From assembly GCF_018812025.1 (NCBI RefSeq), contig NC_063061.1, forward strand, positions 33,434,640-33,498,639: a stretch of 64,000 nucleotides of DNA, in the 5' to 3' direction. Below the pieces are notes generated by a model that saw nothing but the letters and a program-made list of their open reading frames with translations, was not told where the DNA came from and ran no database searches. This DNA is from Megalobrama amblycephala (taxonomy: Eukaryota > Chordata > Actinopteri > Cypriniformes > Xenocyprididae). A program made the translations under genes and the position numbers. This document shows, piece by piece, positions 22,089 to 33,200 of this stretch; within the stretch, counting starts at the first letter, position 1, and every line of letters begins with the position of its first letter.

Positions 22089-23439
22089 GCACTTAAATGC
22101 TCATTTCTAATGACTTTTGGAAACGGATTGTACTACTTTGTTTGTAGGAGGGTAGCCTATATGAAGTGACAGACTGGGTAGATTATAAAAACAGAGAGAA
22201 GCAATCTAATATAACTACAACCAAATGACTACATACTATAATTTTACTGATCTAAAGTACTTTTACTATGTGAATTTTAGAATATACTGTATGTAGCTAA
22301 TTTGTAAAAGTTTGTTGGGTGTACCTCCTCTAGGGGGGGTCTGGGGGCATGGTCCCCCGGCAGAAAATTTTGTACATTTTAAGGTTAAATGCATCAATCT
22401 GGTGCACTTTGAGAGCTCAAAACTTAAGAGCTTAAGCCCATACAGTTTGCAAATTTTATTTTAGTTTATTTTTTATTATTTTTTATTAGTTACTTACTTT
22501 ACACAACAGTATAGGGAAATTAAAACAATTTTGTACTAATTTCATTTTAAAAGATAAATCCTTGAGCTTTTATTTTGATCACCAGCTGATCACATGCACA
22601 ATTGTGCGCACTTCTATTTAAAACACGCGCAGCACAGACTGTAGGCTATACATACTTAATCACTGTATTTTGGGATACAGTGGCACAACGCCACATCACG
22701 GTTACGATTTTAGTTCGTTGGTAAAATACAACTTAGAGACCATTTAGGCTTTGTATGTTTTAAATTTTCGGTTTATGAGCTGTGGCGGTGGCACAGGGTC
22801 ATTGGGAAACACTAAATGAATGTTTAGCTGACAAATGTGCCAAAGTTGTCATATCAGCTGTTCATATCATAACAAAAACTCTTCAACCGGACCGAAAGAG
22901 AGTCTCGAGGCCTGCCGCTGCGCTGAGTGAGTGACAGGAGGTGACTGTGTTCAGCTGCGGTGTGCGTGAATGCGCTGTTGGAGAGAAGAGAGAGAAAGCG
23001 CTGCCGGTGTATGGATATGAAGTGCAATGAAATAAAGCAACTCATGATTTCGGGGGTTTATAGGCTATTGTCCAGTTTCATATTTGCTCAGTGACGGTCA
23101 TTACATTCGGGGCTTGACTCAAAACATTCGGGGCTGAAGTCCCGGCAAAATCGGCTGGCGCCACCCCTGCTCATCTCTGTGTGAACATTTTGACTTATGT
23201 TACTTCTACATAGTTTATGGACACGTATCAATGGCACATTGAATGCACATTAGCTAATTAGCTATCATTTGCCTGTTTTACACAACATAAAATTAAAAAA
23301 TTTGGTTCTAAGTAGGCTAAATTTGACAGTTTCAAAATACAATAAAACTAATGATCAAACTGAAAACCAGCAATCTGCCATTTCATCGGCTGAATTAGCC
23401 TACTCCTACCTCAAATACAAAGTGCGTCTGTGAATAATA
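21517..23439. other. Repeat-rich intergenic DNA with (TA)n
   Basis: There is no gene. A (TA)n tract lies at 22033-22078. AGGGGCGTAGGAGCGATTTTG at 21957 and the later AAATCGGCTGGCGCCACCCC (about 23150) are rough inverted repeats that may mark the ends of an old 1.2-kb DNA element. GGTCTGGGGGCATGGTCCCC at 22340 is a common fish repeat phrase. No target duplication was seen. Confidence 0.4.
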
Positions 23440-23782
23440 TTGTTGTTTTTTTTTGTTTTTGTTTTTTATTGAAACCAGTTACAAGCAAACAAACAAACAA
23501 GGTACATAATCAAATCACAAAATAACATTACAATGATCAGCCATAGGTTGAGCATAGCCAATAACAAACATAGATCACAATAAAACAAACTGACAAAAAA
23601 TAAAAAAATAAATAAATAAATAAATAAAATGAAATAATAATAAGTAAATGAATATATATATTAAAATAAGTCAAAAGGGGCTTAAATTTAAATTAATTTA
23701 TATCTGTCTAACAGAGAAATCAATTTGAGGGCTTTTGTGTGTTTAACTAATTTTAAGGATTTGCACAAGAGTTTAACCTCAT

Positions 23783-26700
23783 TCAACCACTGGTTGAAGT
23801 TAGGACTAGATTTAAACCATCTGCACTTATGAATGAAAAACTTTCCAAGACATAACAAAAATTACAAATAAACTCAAACTCTTTGTTTTCCAAAAAAATA
23901 CCAAACCTAATTATCTTTACAGTAAAGGAAGGGAGTTCAACCGACCGTAACCAGTTTTGCATATCTCTCCAAAAAGGCTGCACCATATCACAAAAAAAGA
24001 ACACGTTCTAAATTTTCAATATTTGTTTCACAAAAAACACAATTATTCACATCAAGATTAAATTTTAATCTTAAATCATTGGTGGGATAAATCTCATTTA
24101 AAATTTTGAAATTCACTTCTTTCGCTTTAGGAGGGAGGGGAAAAGACAAATATTTTTTTCTTATTTTTTTAATTTCAGAGTTATCAAAATCCTTAAGTAT
24201 ATAATCCCGTTTAATAGGGTTTGGATAATAAGCATGTAAAATTAGTTTTCTAATGACTCTGTTTGTGCATTTTTTGTCACAAAAGTCACAACCTTCCAAG
24301 AAGAGCTGCCTCAATTCTGGGGAGACCTTGGAAAACAAAATGTCTTCTCTAACAATTAATCTTATAGCAAATGGAATAACTCTAATCATTCTATTGTAAA
24401 TATTAACTGAGCACTGCAATTGGTATTTCTCACAAAATTCTCTGTACAGTAACAAATTTCCATTAACATCTAAGAAATGGGCCACTGCCCAAATCCCTTT
24501 GGCTTTCCATTCCTCAAAATACACAGATTTTCTGCCGAACCTTATATATCTGTTATTCCAAACTGGAGTGTTGTGAGGAGTGAAGTTATGTTTGAACAAT
24601 AGTTTCCAATACAGCAGCACTTGCTGATGAAAGGTTGAAAGTTTAACTGGTAGCGAGGTACACTCAAAGTCACAACGTAAAAAAAAATTGTATTCCGCCC
24701 AATTTGCTAAAAATTGCATTGGGGACAATAAACCAAAAGGAGTTACTATTTTGAACAAAGGATTTTAACCACTTCAATTTCAAAACCCCATTCATAATGT
24801 CGAAGTCAATCGCATTCACACCACCTTCCTCATAATTTTTAATCATATCATCCTTTCTTATATAGTGACATTTATTCCTCCAAATAAAATTAAAATTCAC
24901 CCTATTTATTAATTTAATCGTTCGTGTCGATATGGGCAAGGAGAAGGCTGGGTAGATTAATCTGGACAAACAATCCATTTTAGACAAAAGAACTCTTCCA
25001 AAGATTGAAAGATCCATCTGCAGCCATCTATTTAGTATAGATTTACATTTATCTATGTTATTCAACACATTATTACTCTCTATTGTTTCTCTATCTTTAG
25101 AAATAATTATCCCTAAATATTTAACTTCCCTCTTGATTTGTATATTAAATAATGACTATAAGAGGAAGTCATGTAATGTTAACATTTCACATTTTTTAAG
25201 ATTCAAATGTAACCCAGAGGCTTTAGAAAACTGACTAACAGCATTTAAGGCTAGTGGAATTTGATGTTCATTTTTTAAAAACAACGTTGTGTCGTCAGCA
25301 AACTGACTAATAATTATTTGCCTATTCAACACTGTTAAACCTTCAATACCATTATTTTTTATCAATATAGATAAAAGCTCTGCAACCATTATGAATAGCA
25401 ATGGTGAGCTACCACATCCTTGACGAATCCCCCTTTTAACTGGGAATCTTGTGCAGGTTCCATGACCAAGAGCTACCAAGCTATTTATTCCATTATATAA
25501 CATTTCAATTAAACTTATAAATCTTGCTCCAAAACCAAAATGTTGCAAAGTTTTCAAAATAAATGGATGTTCAACCACATCGAATGCTTTGTAAAAATCT
25601 AAGAAAATAAGAAATTCACTCCCTTGAACCACATCACTATAGTCAATTAGATCTAACACCAATCTAATATTGTTATGAATTGACCTTCCTCCCATAAACC
25701 CAGATTGTGTTTCACTAATTATAGTAGAAATACCCTTTTTTAGCCTCGCAGCGATAGCCCCAGAAAAAATTTTATAATCTGTTTTTTAAGCAAAGTGATA
25801 GGCCTCAAATTGTCTAAAAATCTTTTATCTTTGCCACTTTTGGGAATCAATGTAATTAAGCCTTGTTTCATACTTTCTATCAGTTCTTTTCTTTCAATAC
25901 ATTCTAATAGGGAATTAAATAATAGTTTTCTTAGATCTCCCCAGAAAAATTTAAAAAAATTGTTAGAGAGCCCATCTGTCCCTGGGGATTTATTTAAAGA
26001 CATCCTCTCCACCACTGAATCCAATTCTTCAATCTTAAGATCTAAATCACATAAAACTTTAAACGAGCTCTCAATACGTGGAATATTGTTTTGAATTTTA
26101 GCAAAACTGAGGAGAAATCTGAAGAATAAAGTTTTGAATAGAACTGGAACACTTCTTTTTCGATTCTTCTAAAATCTTTACATTCCTCTTCTAGGATCAT
26201 TAAAGTACTTATAGTATTTCTTTGTTGTCTGCTTTTTTCTAAATTACTAAAATATGAAGAGTTCTTTTCGCCTTCCTCAATCCACTTGGCGCGGGATCTT
26301 ACATAAGCACCTTGTGCCCTCTCCAGATACAAATGATCTAATTTACATTGAAGCTCCATCACCTTCTCCTTTTCATAATTATTTAAAATTGGTTTGTTAC
26401 AACACTGACTTATTTCACAAATTAAATTCTTTTCATATTCCCTTTTTTCTTTGTTTAGTTTCTTAGAGAAAGTAATAGAAAATTCCATAATTTTAAATTT
26501 AAGAAATTCCCATTTACTTATATTACAATCAAAAAAATCATCTCTCTCTATAGCCCTTATTAATTCTCTGATTTTATTGCAAAATTCTTCAGGCATTGAA
26601 CTTCCAGTAACCTTTGTTTCTAAATTGCTTAAATTTAGGTTCTAACACAAGATCTATAAAGCAATGACCCGTTAGTGGAGCTTTAGACATTGTAGATTGT

Positions 26701-27371
26701 GAAGTATATTTTAAAATGTTGTCACTGACCATCCAATAATCGATTCTAGACTTGCTCTCCCCATTAGGCTTAAACCATGAAAAGCCTTCAACTTCAGGAT
26801 TTAAATATCTCCAAACATCATTCAAATTGTTTTCTGTTTTCAAAAAATCCACACTAATATTAAACCGCCCTTTGTCGAGTCTAGGAGGCCATCGATCTTT
26901 CCATTTATCTGGAGCCATATTCCAGTCCCCTCCAACTAAAACATTATCTGATGGGTACAAAACTTTGGTTTCTGAAATTATCATTGAAATATCTTCAAAT
27001 AATTTTTGGTTTTGGGCTGCATTATTAAAGCCATAAATATTAATTAAAATAAAAAAAAGAACATCAATTTTAAGTACCACCATCAACCAGTGACCGCTTT
27101 CATCAGCTTTATAAGTGATGACTTCTCCAGGACATTTATTGAAGCATATTGCCACTCCTCCAGAACGATTTGAACCATGACTAAAAAATATCTTGTCTCC
27201 CCATTGATTAGTCCAAAAAGAAGCATCTAAATCTGAAGAATGAATCTCTTGTGGAAACACACAGTTAGCCTTTTGCCCTTTACAAAATAAAAAAACAGCT
27301 TTTCTTTTAACAATGTCCTTTAAGCCCCTAACATTCAGTGAACTAAAAATAATTTTGTTCTTAATCATCAA
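23783..27371 (-). pseudogene. LINE ORF2: AP endonuclease - reverse transcriptase, broken
   Basis: Endonuclease (26589-27371) has SSLNVRGLK, QEIHSS, GGDWNMAPD and SRIDYWMVS; the last motif reads PLTGHCF where the family has Asp-His, so a catalytic Asp appears lost. RT pieces follow in changing frames: 26042-26596 (linker), 25740-26024 (SPGTDGLSNNFFKFFW, ITLIPKSGKD), 25156-25695 (FLDFYKAFD, GIRQGCGSSP, and the catalytic FADD). C-terminal pieces are at 24670-25068, 23988-24758 and 23783-24004 (FFCDMVQPFWRDMQNWL). At least four frame changes or stops make it non-functional. The order and motifs fit target-primed LINEs of the L1/Tx1 group. Confidence 0.88.
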
Positions 27372-27529
27372 CGTTAAAACAAAACAAAAAACACAGATGA
27401 AGAGAACTAGTAAAACACAAATTGAACTACTACTAGTAACTCAGTCTCTGTGTGAACCGAAGCCTTAGATAGCGCTCCCGTGCCCCATTGAAAAGTTACC
27501 AACTACCTGACAATTCGAAACGTATCACT

Positions 27530-28423
27530 TCATCCGTCAACCTCGATCCGTCGTCCATCTATGAAACCGTATGGACCGCGAAAAAAAGCAAGTTTTCCTG
27601 CCCGCCTTGCTTGATCGATTTGAGGCCACAGCTTTCGTCGGTCTTCCAAATCCTCCCTTGGAAGCATCTCGGCGAATCGAACTCCTTCCGTCTTGCAGAT
27701 AAGAGAAGTTTTTGTGCGACGCCAGATTTCATCTTTCACCCGCCTTTGAGTGAACAGCACGATGACATTTCTGTTTTTATGGTCCATCCTTCTTCCCAGC
27801 CTATGGACGATGTCAACAGCCTCATCCATTTTTGCATTCATCTCTGGTGCAATTTTACTGAGTAACTGGATGACATGTGATCTGATATCTTCATCTTTTT
27901 TCTCTTCTATGCCTTTGATACGGAGACACCACCTCATTCTGTATCTTTCTTGTTCTCTCACTCTCTCCTTAAGATCACAGTTGTCTTTGCGCAGATGTTC
28001 ATTTTGTGTCTCCAAGTCCTTTACTCTTTTCTTGCATTCATTTACCTCTTCCGTGTTGAACTGAATCGCCTTCGTTAAGCTTGCAATCATTGCGCTACTT
28101 TGCTTGGCTTGTTCACTCAAATCCGCCAACTTCTCGTCCACCCTCTTTTCCAGATTTAAAATTGCATCCAGAATGGTTTCGTTAGAAATTTCATTCTTCT
28201 CTCTTTCAGCTGTTGGCTTAACCCTTTTTTCTGCCGGAGTTTTACATGGCGTCGAAGGAAGGGAGCCATTACCTCGTTCTCTTTTATTTAGCACAGTAAC
28301 CTCCATCGCGTAGTCATGCTCCGTTTCTCTGGCCTCATCTTTCTTTTCGATATTAGGTGACAGATCTTTTCCTTTGGGGTCTAATTTCAACTTGGCAGGT
28401 TTAATCAGTTTTTGTGCAGACAT
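27530..28423 (-). CDS. LINE ORF1 RNA-binding protein
   Basis: A 297-codon frame. The N-terminal 80 residues are Lys/Glu rich and disordered. Residues about 85-160 form a clear coiled coil (LEKRVDEKLADLSEQAKQ, RKDNCDLKERVREQERYRMR). The remainder is an L1 ORF1-like RRM/CTD region (CLRIKGIEEKKDEDI, VDIVHRLGRRMDHKNRNVIV, REDLEDRRKLWPQIDQAR). Such proteins trimerise and bind LINE RNA. The frame is intact although its partner ORF2 is broken. Confidence 0.85.
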   Translation of the reverse strand: MSAQKLIKPAKLKLDPKGKDLSPNIEKKDEARETEHDYAMEVTVLNKRERGNGSLPSTPCKTPAEKRVKPTAEREKNEISNETILDAILNLEKRVDEKLADLSEQAKQSSAMIASLTKAIQFNTEEVNECKKRVKDLETQNEHLRKDNCDLKERVREQERYRMRWCLRIKGIEEKKDEDIRSHVIQLLSKIAPEMNAKMDEAVDIVHRLGRRMDHKNRNVIVLFTQRRVKDEIWRRTKTSLICKTEGVRFAEMLPREDLEDRRKLWPQIDQARRAGKLAFFRGPYGFIDGRRIEVDG

Positions 28424-28528
28424 CTTGACATAAGCTGTTGGAATTACTCTCTTTAATCAAACTTTTGGGAACAACTATCACGAGCCTCGGAAAACACGAC
28501 TGCTCAACCCGCCATCTTAGCACCGCCT

Positions 28529-28801
28529 CTAAATGACGTACAAGTGGGGATGTTTTCATCCTGTTTGTATGTCGTCTGCTTCCGGCTGGTGTATGGGGAT
28601 CGCCATATTGTTTATGTCGCCATGTTGTGTCTTCCGGTTACGTACAAGTGGAGATTTCTTCATCCGGTTTGCATATTGGTTGTTTCCGGCTGGTTCTTTT
28701 ACTTTGTTGTTTTCATCCGGTTTTTGTTTTTAGCATAAATGTTTACAGAATTTACAAACTTAAGTATAAATGTATTCAAAATGTCTAATTTTATTTTTCA
28801 G
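28529..28801. repeat. Diverged 104-bp tandem repeat at the left edge of the Polinton
   Basis: ACGTACAAGTGGGGATGTTTTCATC (28536 on) and ACGTACAAGTGGAGATTTCTTCATC (28640 on) begin two copies that share GCTTCCGGCTGG/TTTCCGGCTGG endings. A third partial TTTTCATCCGG lies near 28710. This may be a promoter or terminal region of the element. Confidence 0.55.
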
Positions 28802-29204
28802 TAGCAGACAGTCCAAGCATTATAGAGGACACGGACGACGGTAAAAAATGATACTATTTTCTACATATAGAACATTTTATTTCTGTTCATGCTAAAATCT
28901 AACTTTTTAATTTTTTTTATTTATTTATTTATTTTTATAGAATTGCCCGCCTTGGTCACACTTCCCGGCTTCATTGACCTTACCATGGACGATTTTGAAG
29001 AAACCTCCACAAACGAGTCATCAAGGGTTAGGAGACAGGGGTCATCCATTAATTTTTGTCAAACGCCACCACAGCAGGAACAAATAATATCCAGCAGCGA
29101 CGCGGTAGACCTAGCATTGGAAGCTAGCAGGCAACCGGGGCCTAGCTCAGCAGTCCCTCCAAAGAAGAGGCGTTGCGTCAGTGGATCGAGTCAGGCGTCC
29201 GATG
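28802..29204 (+). CDS. Possible spliced small acidic/nuclear protein (two exons seen, incomplete)
   Basis: Two exon-like blocks keep one frame: 28802-28840 (acceptor TTTTTCAG, donor GTAAAA) and 28941-29204 (acceptor TTTTTATAG, donor GTAAGT), joined in phase 1. The peptide is acidic at first (IIEDTDDE, LTMDDFEE), then Ser/Gln rich, and ends in a basic PPKKRRC patch that could be a nuclear localisation signal. No start exon or final exon is identified, and no known family is recognised. It lies at the outer left end of the Polinton, a place where these elements carry variable accessory genes. It could instead be host-derived. Confidence 0.4.
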
Positions 29205-29351
29205 GTAAGTTTTGACTCATTCTTATTATTTCAAATTAATATTCCATTCATTTAAAATGGTATGTTTATAAAGAATACCTGACGCTAGTCAAAATGCTGT
29301 ATGTGCAATTAATGGTCAAACTTTAATTTGAGTTTTGGTTTATATTTCTAA

Positions 29352-30071
29352 ATGGATATCCTTGTTGGACCCGCTGACGACCCGCTGACGTGGACGGAAT
29401 CGCAAGTGAAAGAGTGGGACTCTTCATCTTTTACCAGTGATCGAGACGATCCGTGGACAGTGAGAGGTAGACAAACTCCGTATTCATTTCGCGAAGCGTC
29501 TGAAGGAGAAGAGGGAGAAGAGGGAGACGACGAAGGAGAAGAGGCGGTCGAAGAAGAGGTAGACAAAGGAGAGGAGGAAGAGCGAGGGGACACCCCTAGG
29601 AATCACGAGCGTGCTGACAAAATAGACGTGCTCACCGCTGCTTTTAACAATTTTGTTACCGTCTTTAACGAGGAACGTGCCAGAGCAGCGGAGGAACGTG
29701 CCAGAGCAGCGGAGGAACGTGCCAGAGCAGCGGAGGAACGTGCCAGAGCAGCGGAGGAACGTGCCAGAGCAGCAGAGGAACGTGACAGAATGGCACGGGA
29801 GATAGGATTTCTTCACCACAGACTGAACTTGTTGGAAGCTCGTCGTCAGGAGGAAAACGAGAGATCAGCAGCCGAATTTGGTACGCTGTACAATAGGCTT
29901 GATGGACACGGTGCCGGACTGCATGAAATAATAGACATTATCCAAAGAATGCAGAGAAATGCTGACGAGCATTATGCCCGAGTTGAAAGAACAGAAATTG
30001 AACAGATGCGAGAGAGACAATTAATTGTGAGTCTGCTTAGCGCCATAGTCGCTACACCCCACCGAAGATAG
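29352..30071 (+). CDS. Unrecognised coiled-coil protein with heptad repeats
   Basis: A 239-codon frame following an in-frame TAA. Residues about 45-80 are an acidic low-complexity stretch (EGEEGEEGDDEGEEAVEEEV). Residues about 105-145 are perfect seven-residue repeats EERARAA encoded by 21-bp tandem repeats, and the coiled coil continues (FLHHRLNLLEARRQEENERS) to a LIVSLLSAIVA C-terminus. It could be a structural or adaptor protein of the Polinton; no family is recognised. It precedes the polymerase gene on the same strand and has an A-rich AATAAAAG signal in the gap after it (about 30277). Confidence 0.6.
   Translation: MDILVGPADDPLTWTESQVKEWDSSSFTSDRDDPWTVRGRQTPYSFREASEGEEGEEGDDEGEEAVEEEVDKGEEEERGDTPRNHERADKIDVLTAAFNNFVTVFNEERARAAEERARAAEERARAAEERARAAEERARAAEERDRMAREIGFLHHRLNLLEARRQEENERSAAEFGTLYNRLDGHGAGLHEIIDIIQRMQRNADEHYARVERTEIEQMRERQLIVSLLSAIVATPHRR
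29670..29774 (+). repeat. 21-bp tandem repeat in coding sequence (5 copies)
   Basis: Five units of GAGGAACGTGCCAGAGCAGC plus G, nearly identical, followed by a diverged sixth. Each unit encodes one heptad (EERARAA). Near-identity at DNA level implies recent expansion. Confidence 0.92.
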
Positions 30072-30289
30072 ATACACGCACGTGATTCGTAATGCATCGC
30101 AGTTTATCAGTATTTGTCGCGTTTTGATTATACATGTAAATGTATTGTCATTATTCTCAACTGCTGTTATGATGTATGCCTTACCGCTTTTGAATGCATG
30201 TCTTTGATTTTTTTTTTTTTTTTTTATCGTCATAATTTTACGATATTACATATTGTTTGTCACTTTTGATCTAAAAATAAAAGATTAAA

Positions 30290-33200
30290 ATGGATACAGA
30301 GAGCTGTTTTTCCGTAGCTGCGACACATAGCAGTCATCCAGACCAAACTCTCTCAGACGTGTTACAAAGTCTGCTTGAAACCTATGCTGCGAGTACCCAA
30401 AACACGTGCGACAGATTGCAGCAATTGCTAGACATGTATTCTGACCATGTAGAATTGTCTTTTGTCAATGATGCTGCGGTACCTCAGACTTCTAATTTGG
30501 AGCGTTTAGAAGCAGCAATTGCGCGGTATCCGAATATTAATTTGTCAGAATGTTTACACGAATTATTAGACAGTCCGCATATAAACATAATACAAGATGG
30601 TGGGGGATTAAATAATAGACGTGTAGCAGCATTTAATGCTGACGTTAATGTTGACGTTCAGCAACCGTCGTCTAGCATTGCGGGTCTCCATACAGATACT
30701 GTCGGATCAGCAAACAATACAACATCATCCGATCAACCACCAGGCACATCAGCGCTACCACGAACACCCATCGATACACTGATTCGGGAGGGCGGTCTGA
30801 TTAACGGCTACCGCGTTTTACCGCGACCACGTTTCAATAGCGTACAATTGTGCCGGGTCATGAATCTGAGGGAGATTAACTCTACAGATTTGGCTGCATA
30901 CCACATTTTTTTTACACGATGCTTTTGACGATATAGTCTCGCATGCTCGAGATATTGGCGGTGAAGCGTGTGTAATCAACTTAACCCTAACAGCACCAAC
31001 GTTAAAATCACCCATTTCTGCTGTGTTATCAGATGGAAATAATTATGACATTAACATATTTACCGATCAAATTGCAAAGGTTTTACAGAGTAGCGATAGA
31101 TTGATGTCGGATGATTCCGTTGAAATCGAAGCTAATGTTGCCATGAATCGACGAGGAGGGGGGCGTCCACATCGTAAACTTACAGATTTAGCTCTGGATC
31201 AGGTCATCAAATGAAAAAAAATGTCACTGTTTTGCCCAACGAATGTTTCAAACAACTTATGCTTCTCTATCTGTCTAGCGTATTTTCTCCATCCACAATT
31301 ACCCGAGAATGAGTTAGAAAGAACAGCCGCGACCATCCATAACAGCGCATGTTTTTCAATTAAAAAACAAATTGGATTCGACAACATACGGTCGTTTGAA
31401 ACTCTTTTAGACATTAAAATAGTGTTTTTTTACAGGACGAGCGCTGGGGGATTAGAAACATACAGAAATCACGACGACCCTCACCCTAAAACGGTATGTC
31501 TCTATTTGCAAAATGATCATTACTATATGATTCTGAATTTGACTGCGTTTATCGGTGCCGACTATGTGTGCGAATTTTGCTACAAAGGTTACTCGAATCG
31601 TAGAAACCATCATTGCAAACGGGTCTGCAATGTGTGTTTTGATGGCGATTGTTATAATCATCCTAAAAAACCACTGCACTGCTCCGATTGTTTACGGTTT
31701 TGTAAGTCGGGCTACTGTTATGAAATGCATAAAAAAAATGCCCCCCAGGGGCTGAAAATCCAGTATGTGACGTTATAAAATATTGCAAACTATGCAATAG
31801 GCGATACGCCGTCACGGGTCAAACCAAAAAGCATGTATGTGCAACCCCCCGATTTTTGCCTGACCAGGGGTCGCACAATTGCTTCATACAGCCCATTCCA
31901 CTCAAGGACCCTTGCAATAAATACATTTTTTACGACTTTGAAACGCAATATGTAAATGATCGGCATCAAGCGAATTTTGTCTGTGCCATCACTTTTAAAG
32001 GTGAGAAATTTGTGGCCAAAGGACCCGACTGTATAGCGAAACTAATCGCCCGGTTTAGACAGCCTCGATATGAGGGATACTGCTTCATAGCTCATTATGC
32101 TTCCAGATTTGACTCCTTTCTAATTCTGGAGTATTTTTGCAAGGCTGGGCTTACTCTCGATGTTATAATGCAAGGATGTAAATTAATCTTCATGTACGAC
32201 GAAGAATATGGCCAGCAATACATCGACAGCTACGCGTTCATACCGATGGCCCTGTCTAAGATGCCCGCGGCACTCAATTTGACTACGCGAGAAAAAGGGT
32301 ATTTTCCGCATCTTTTCAATAGACCGGAAAATGCTAATTACCGGGGAAAGTACCCCGATAAAAACTTCTACAACTATGGAAACATGTCTGATAAAGATCA
32401 GGTAAAGTTTGATGCATGGTACAATAGCGTCAAGGGTGAAATCTTCGATTTCAGGAAGGAGTTGTATGACTATGGTGTAAATGATGTCGTCTTACTGCGC
32501 AAGGCATGCATGAAATACAGAGAGGCGTTCATCGATTGCACAGGGCTCGACCCGTTCAATTCAACGACGCTTGCCGGCTGTTGCATGGCTGTCTTCAAAA
32601 CCCATTATCTCGAGAAAGATAAGCTAGCTCTGACGCATAATAACGCTTATGTCCGCCAGAGTAAGACTTACTCGAACGCATTGATCGAATGGCTCGAGTA
32701 TGTAAAAAAGACTCGAAACATTGACATTCACCATGCTGTTAACCATGGCGAGGTGTCGATTGGTCGTTACTTTTTAGATGGATTCTACGAGGAGGGAGAG
32801 TTGAGATACGGGTTCGAATTTAACGGTTGCGTTCACCATGGACATTCGTGCCGCTTTGAACCTCATCAGCGACATCCTATGTCAGGGGTGACTTATGCAG
32901 AACTCAGGAGACAGTTTGACGAAAAGGTTGAAATTCTACAGAATACCTACGGTCTGCAAATCGAGGTTCTTTGGGAATGTGAATGGGTGGAAATGAAGCG
33001 GTCTGATCCTTCTGTGAAGGAATTTATGAGTACTTATTCGGCGCCCGAGAGACTGAAGCCGAGAGAGGCGTTGTTTGGGGGACGAACTAACGCTTATAAA
33101 CTGTATCACAAAACGGTTGAGGGCGAGAGAATAAGTTACGTAGATTTTACGAGCTTATATCCTTTCTGTCAGGCTAGGAAAAGCTACCCGATCGGTCACC

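Larger units (their letters stand above)
23440..28528 (-). mobile_element. L1/Tx1-type LINE, near full length but decayed
   Basis: On the minus strand a short 5' UTR (about 28528-28424) is followed by ORF1 (27530-28423) and ORF2 (27371 to about 23783: endonuclease, then RT, then C-terminal region), then a 3' UTR and an A-rich tail (minus strand of about 23440-23475: AATAAAAAACAAAAACAAAA). The 5' end carries AAGATGGCGGG, a YY1-type word, about ten bases into the element. ORF2 is broken several times. Target duplications could not be found. Confidence 0.85.

Noticed and set aside
29484..29819. Minus-strand frame with repeated CSGTFLR
   Set aside because: Reverse-strand shadow of the 21-bp repeat coding for EERARAA on the plus strand.
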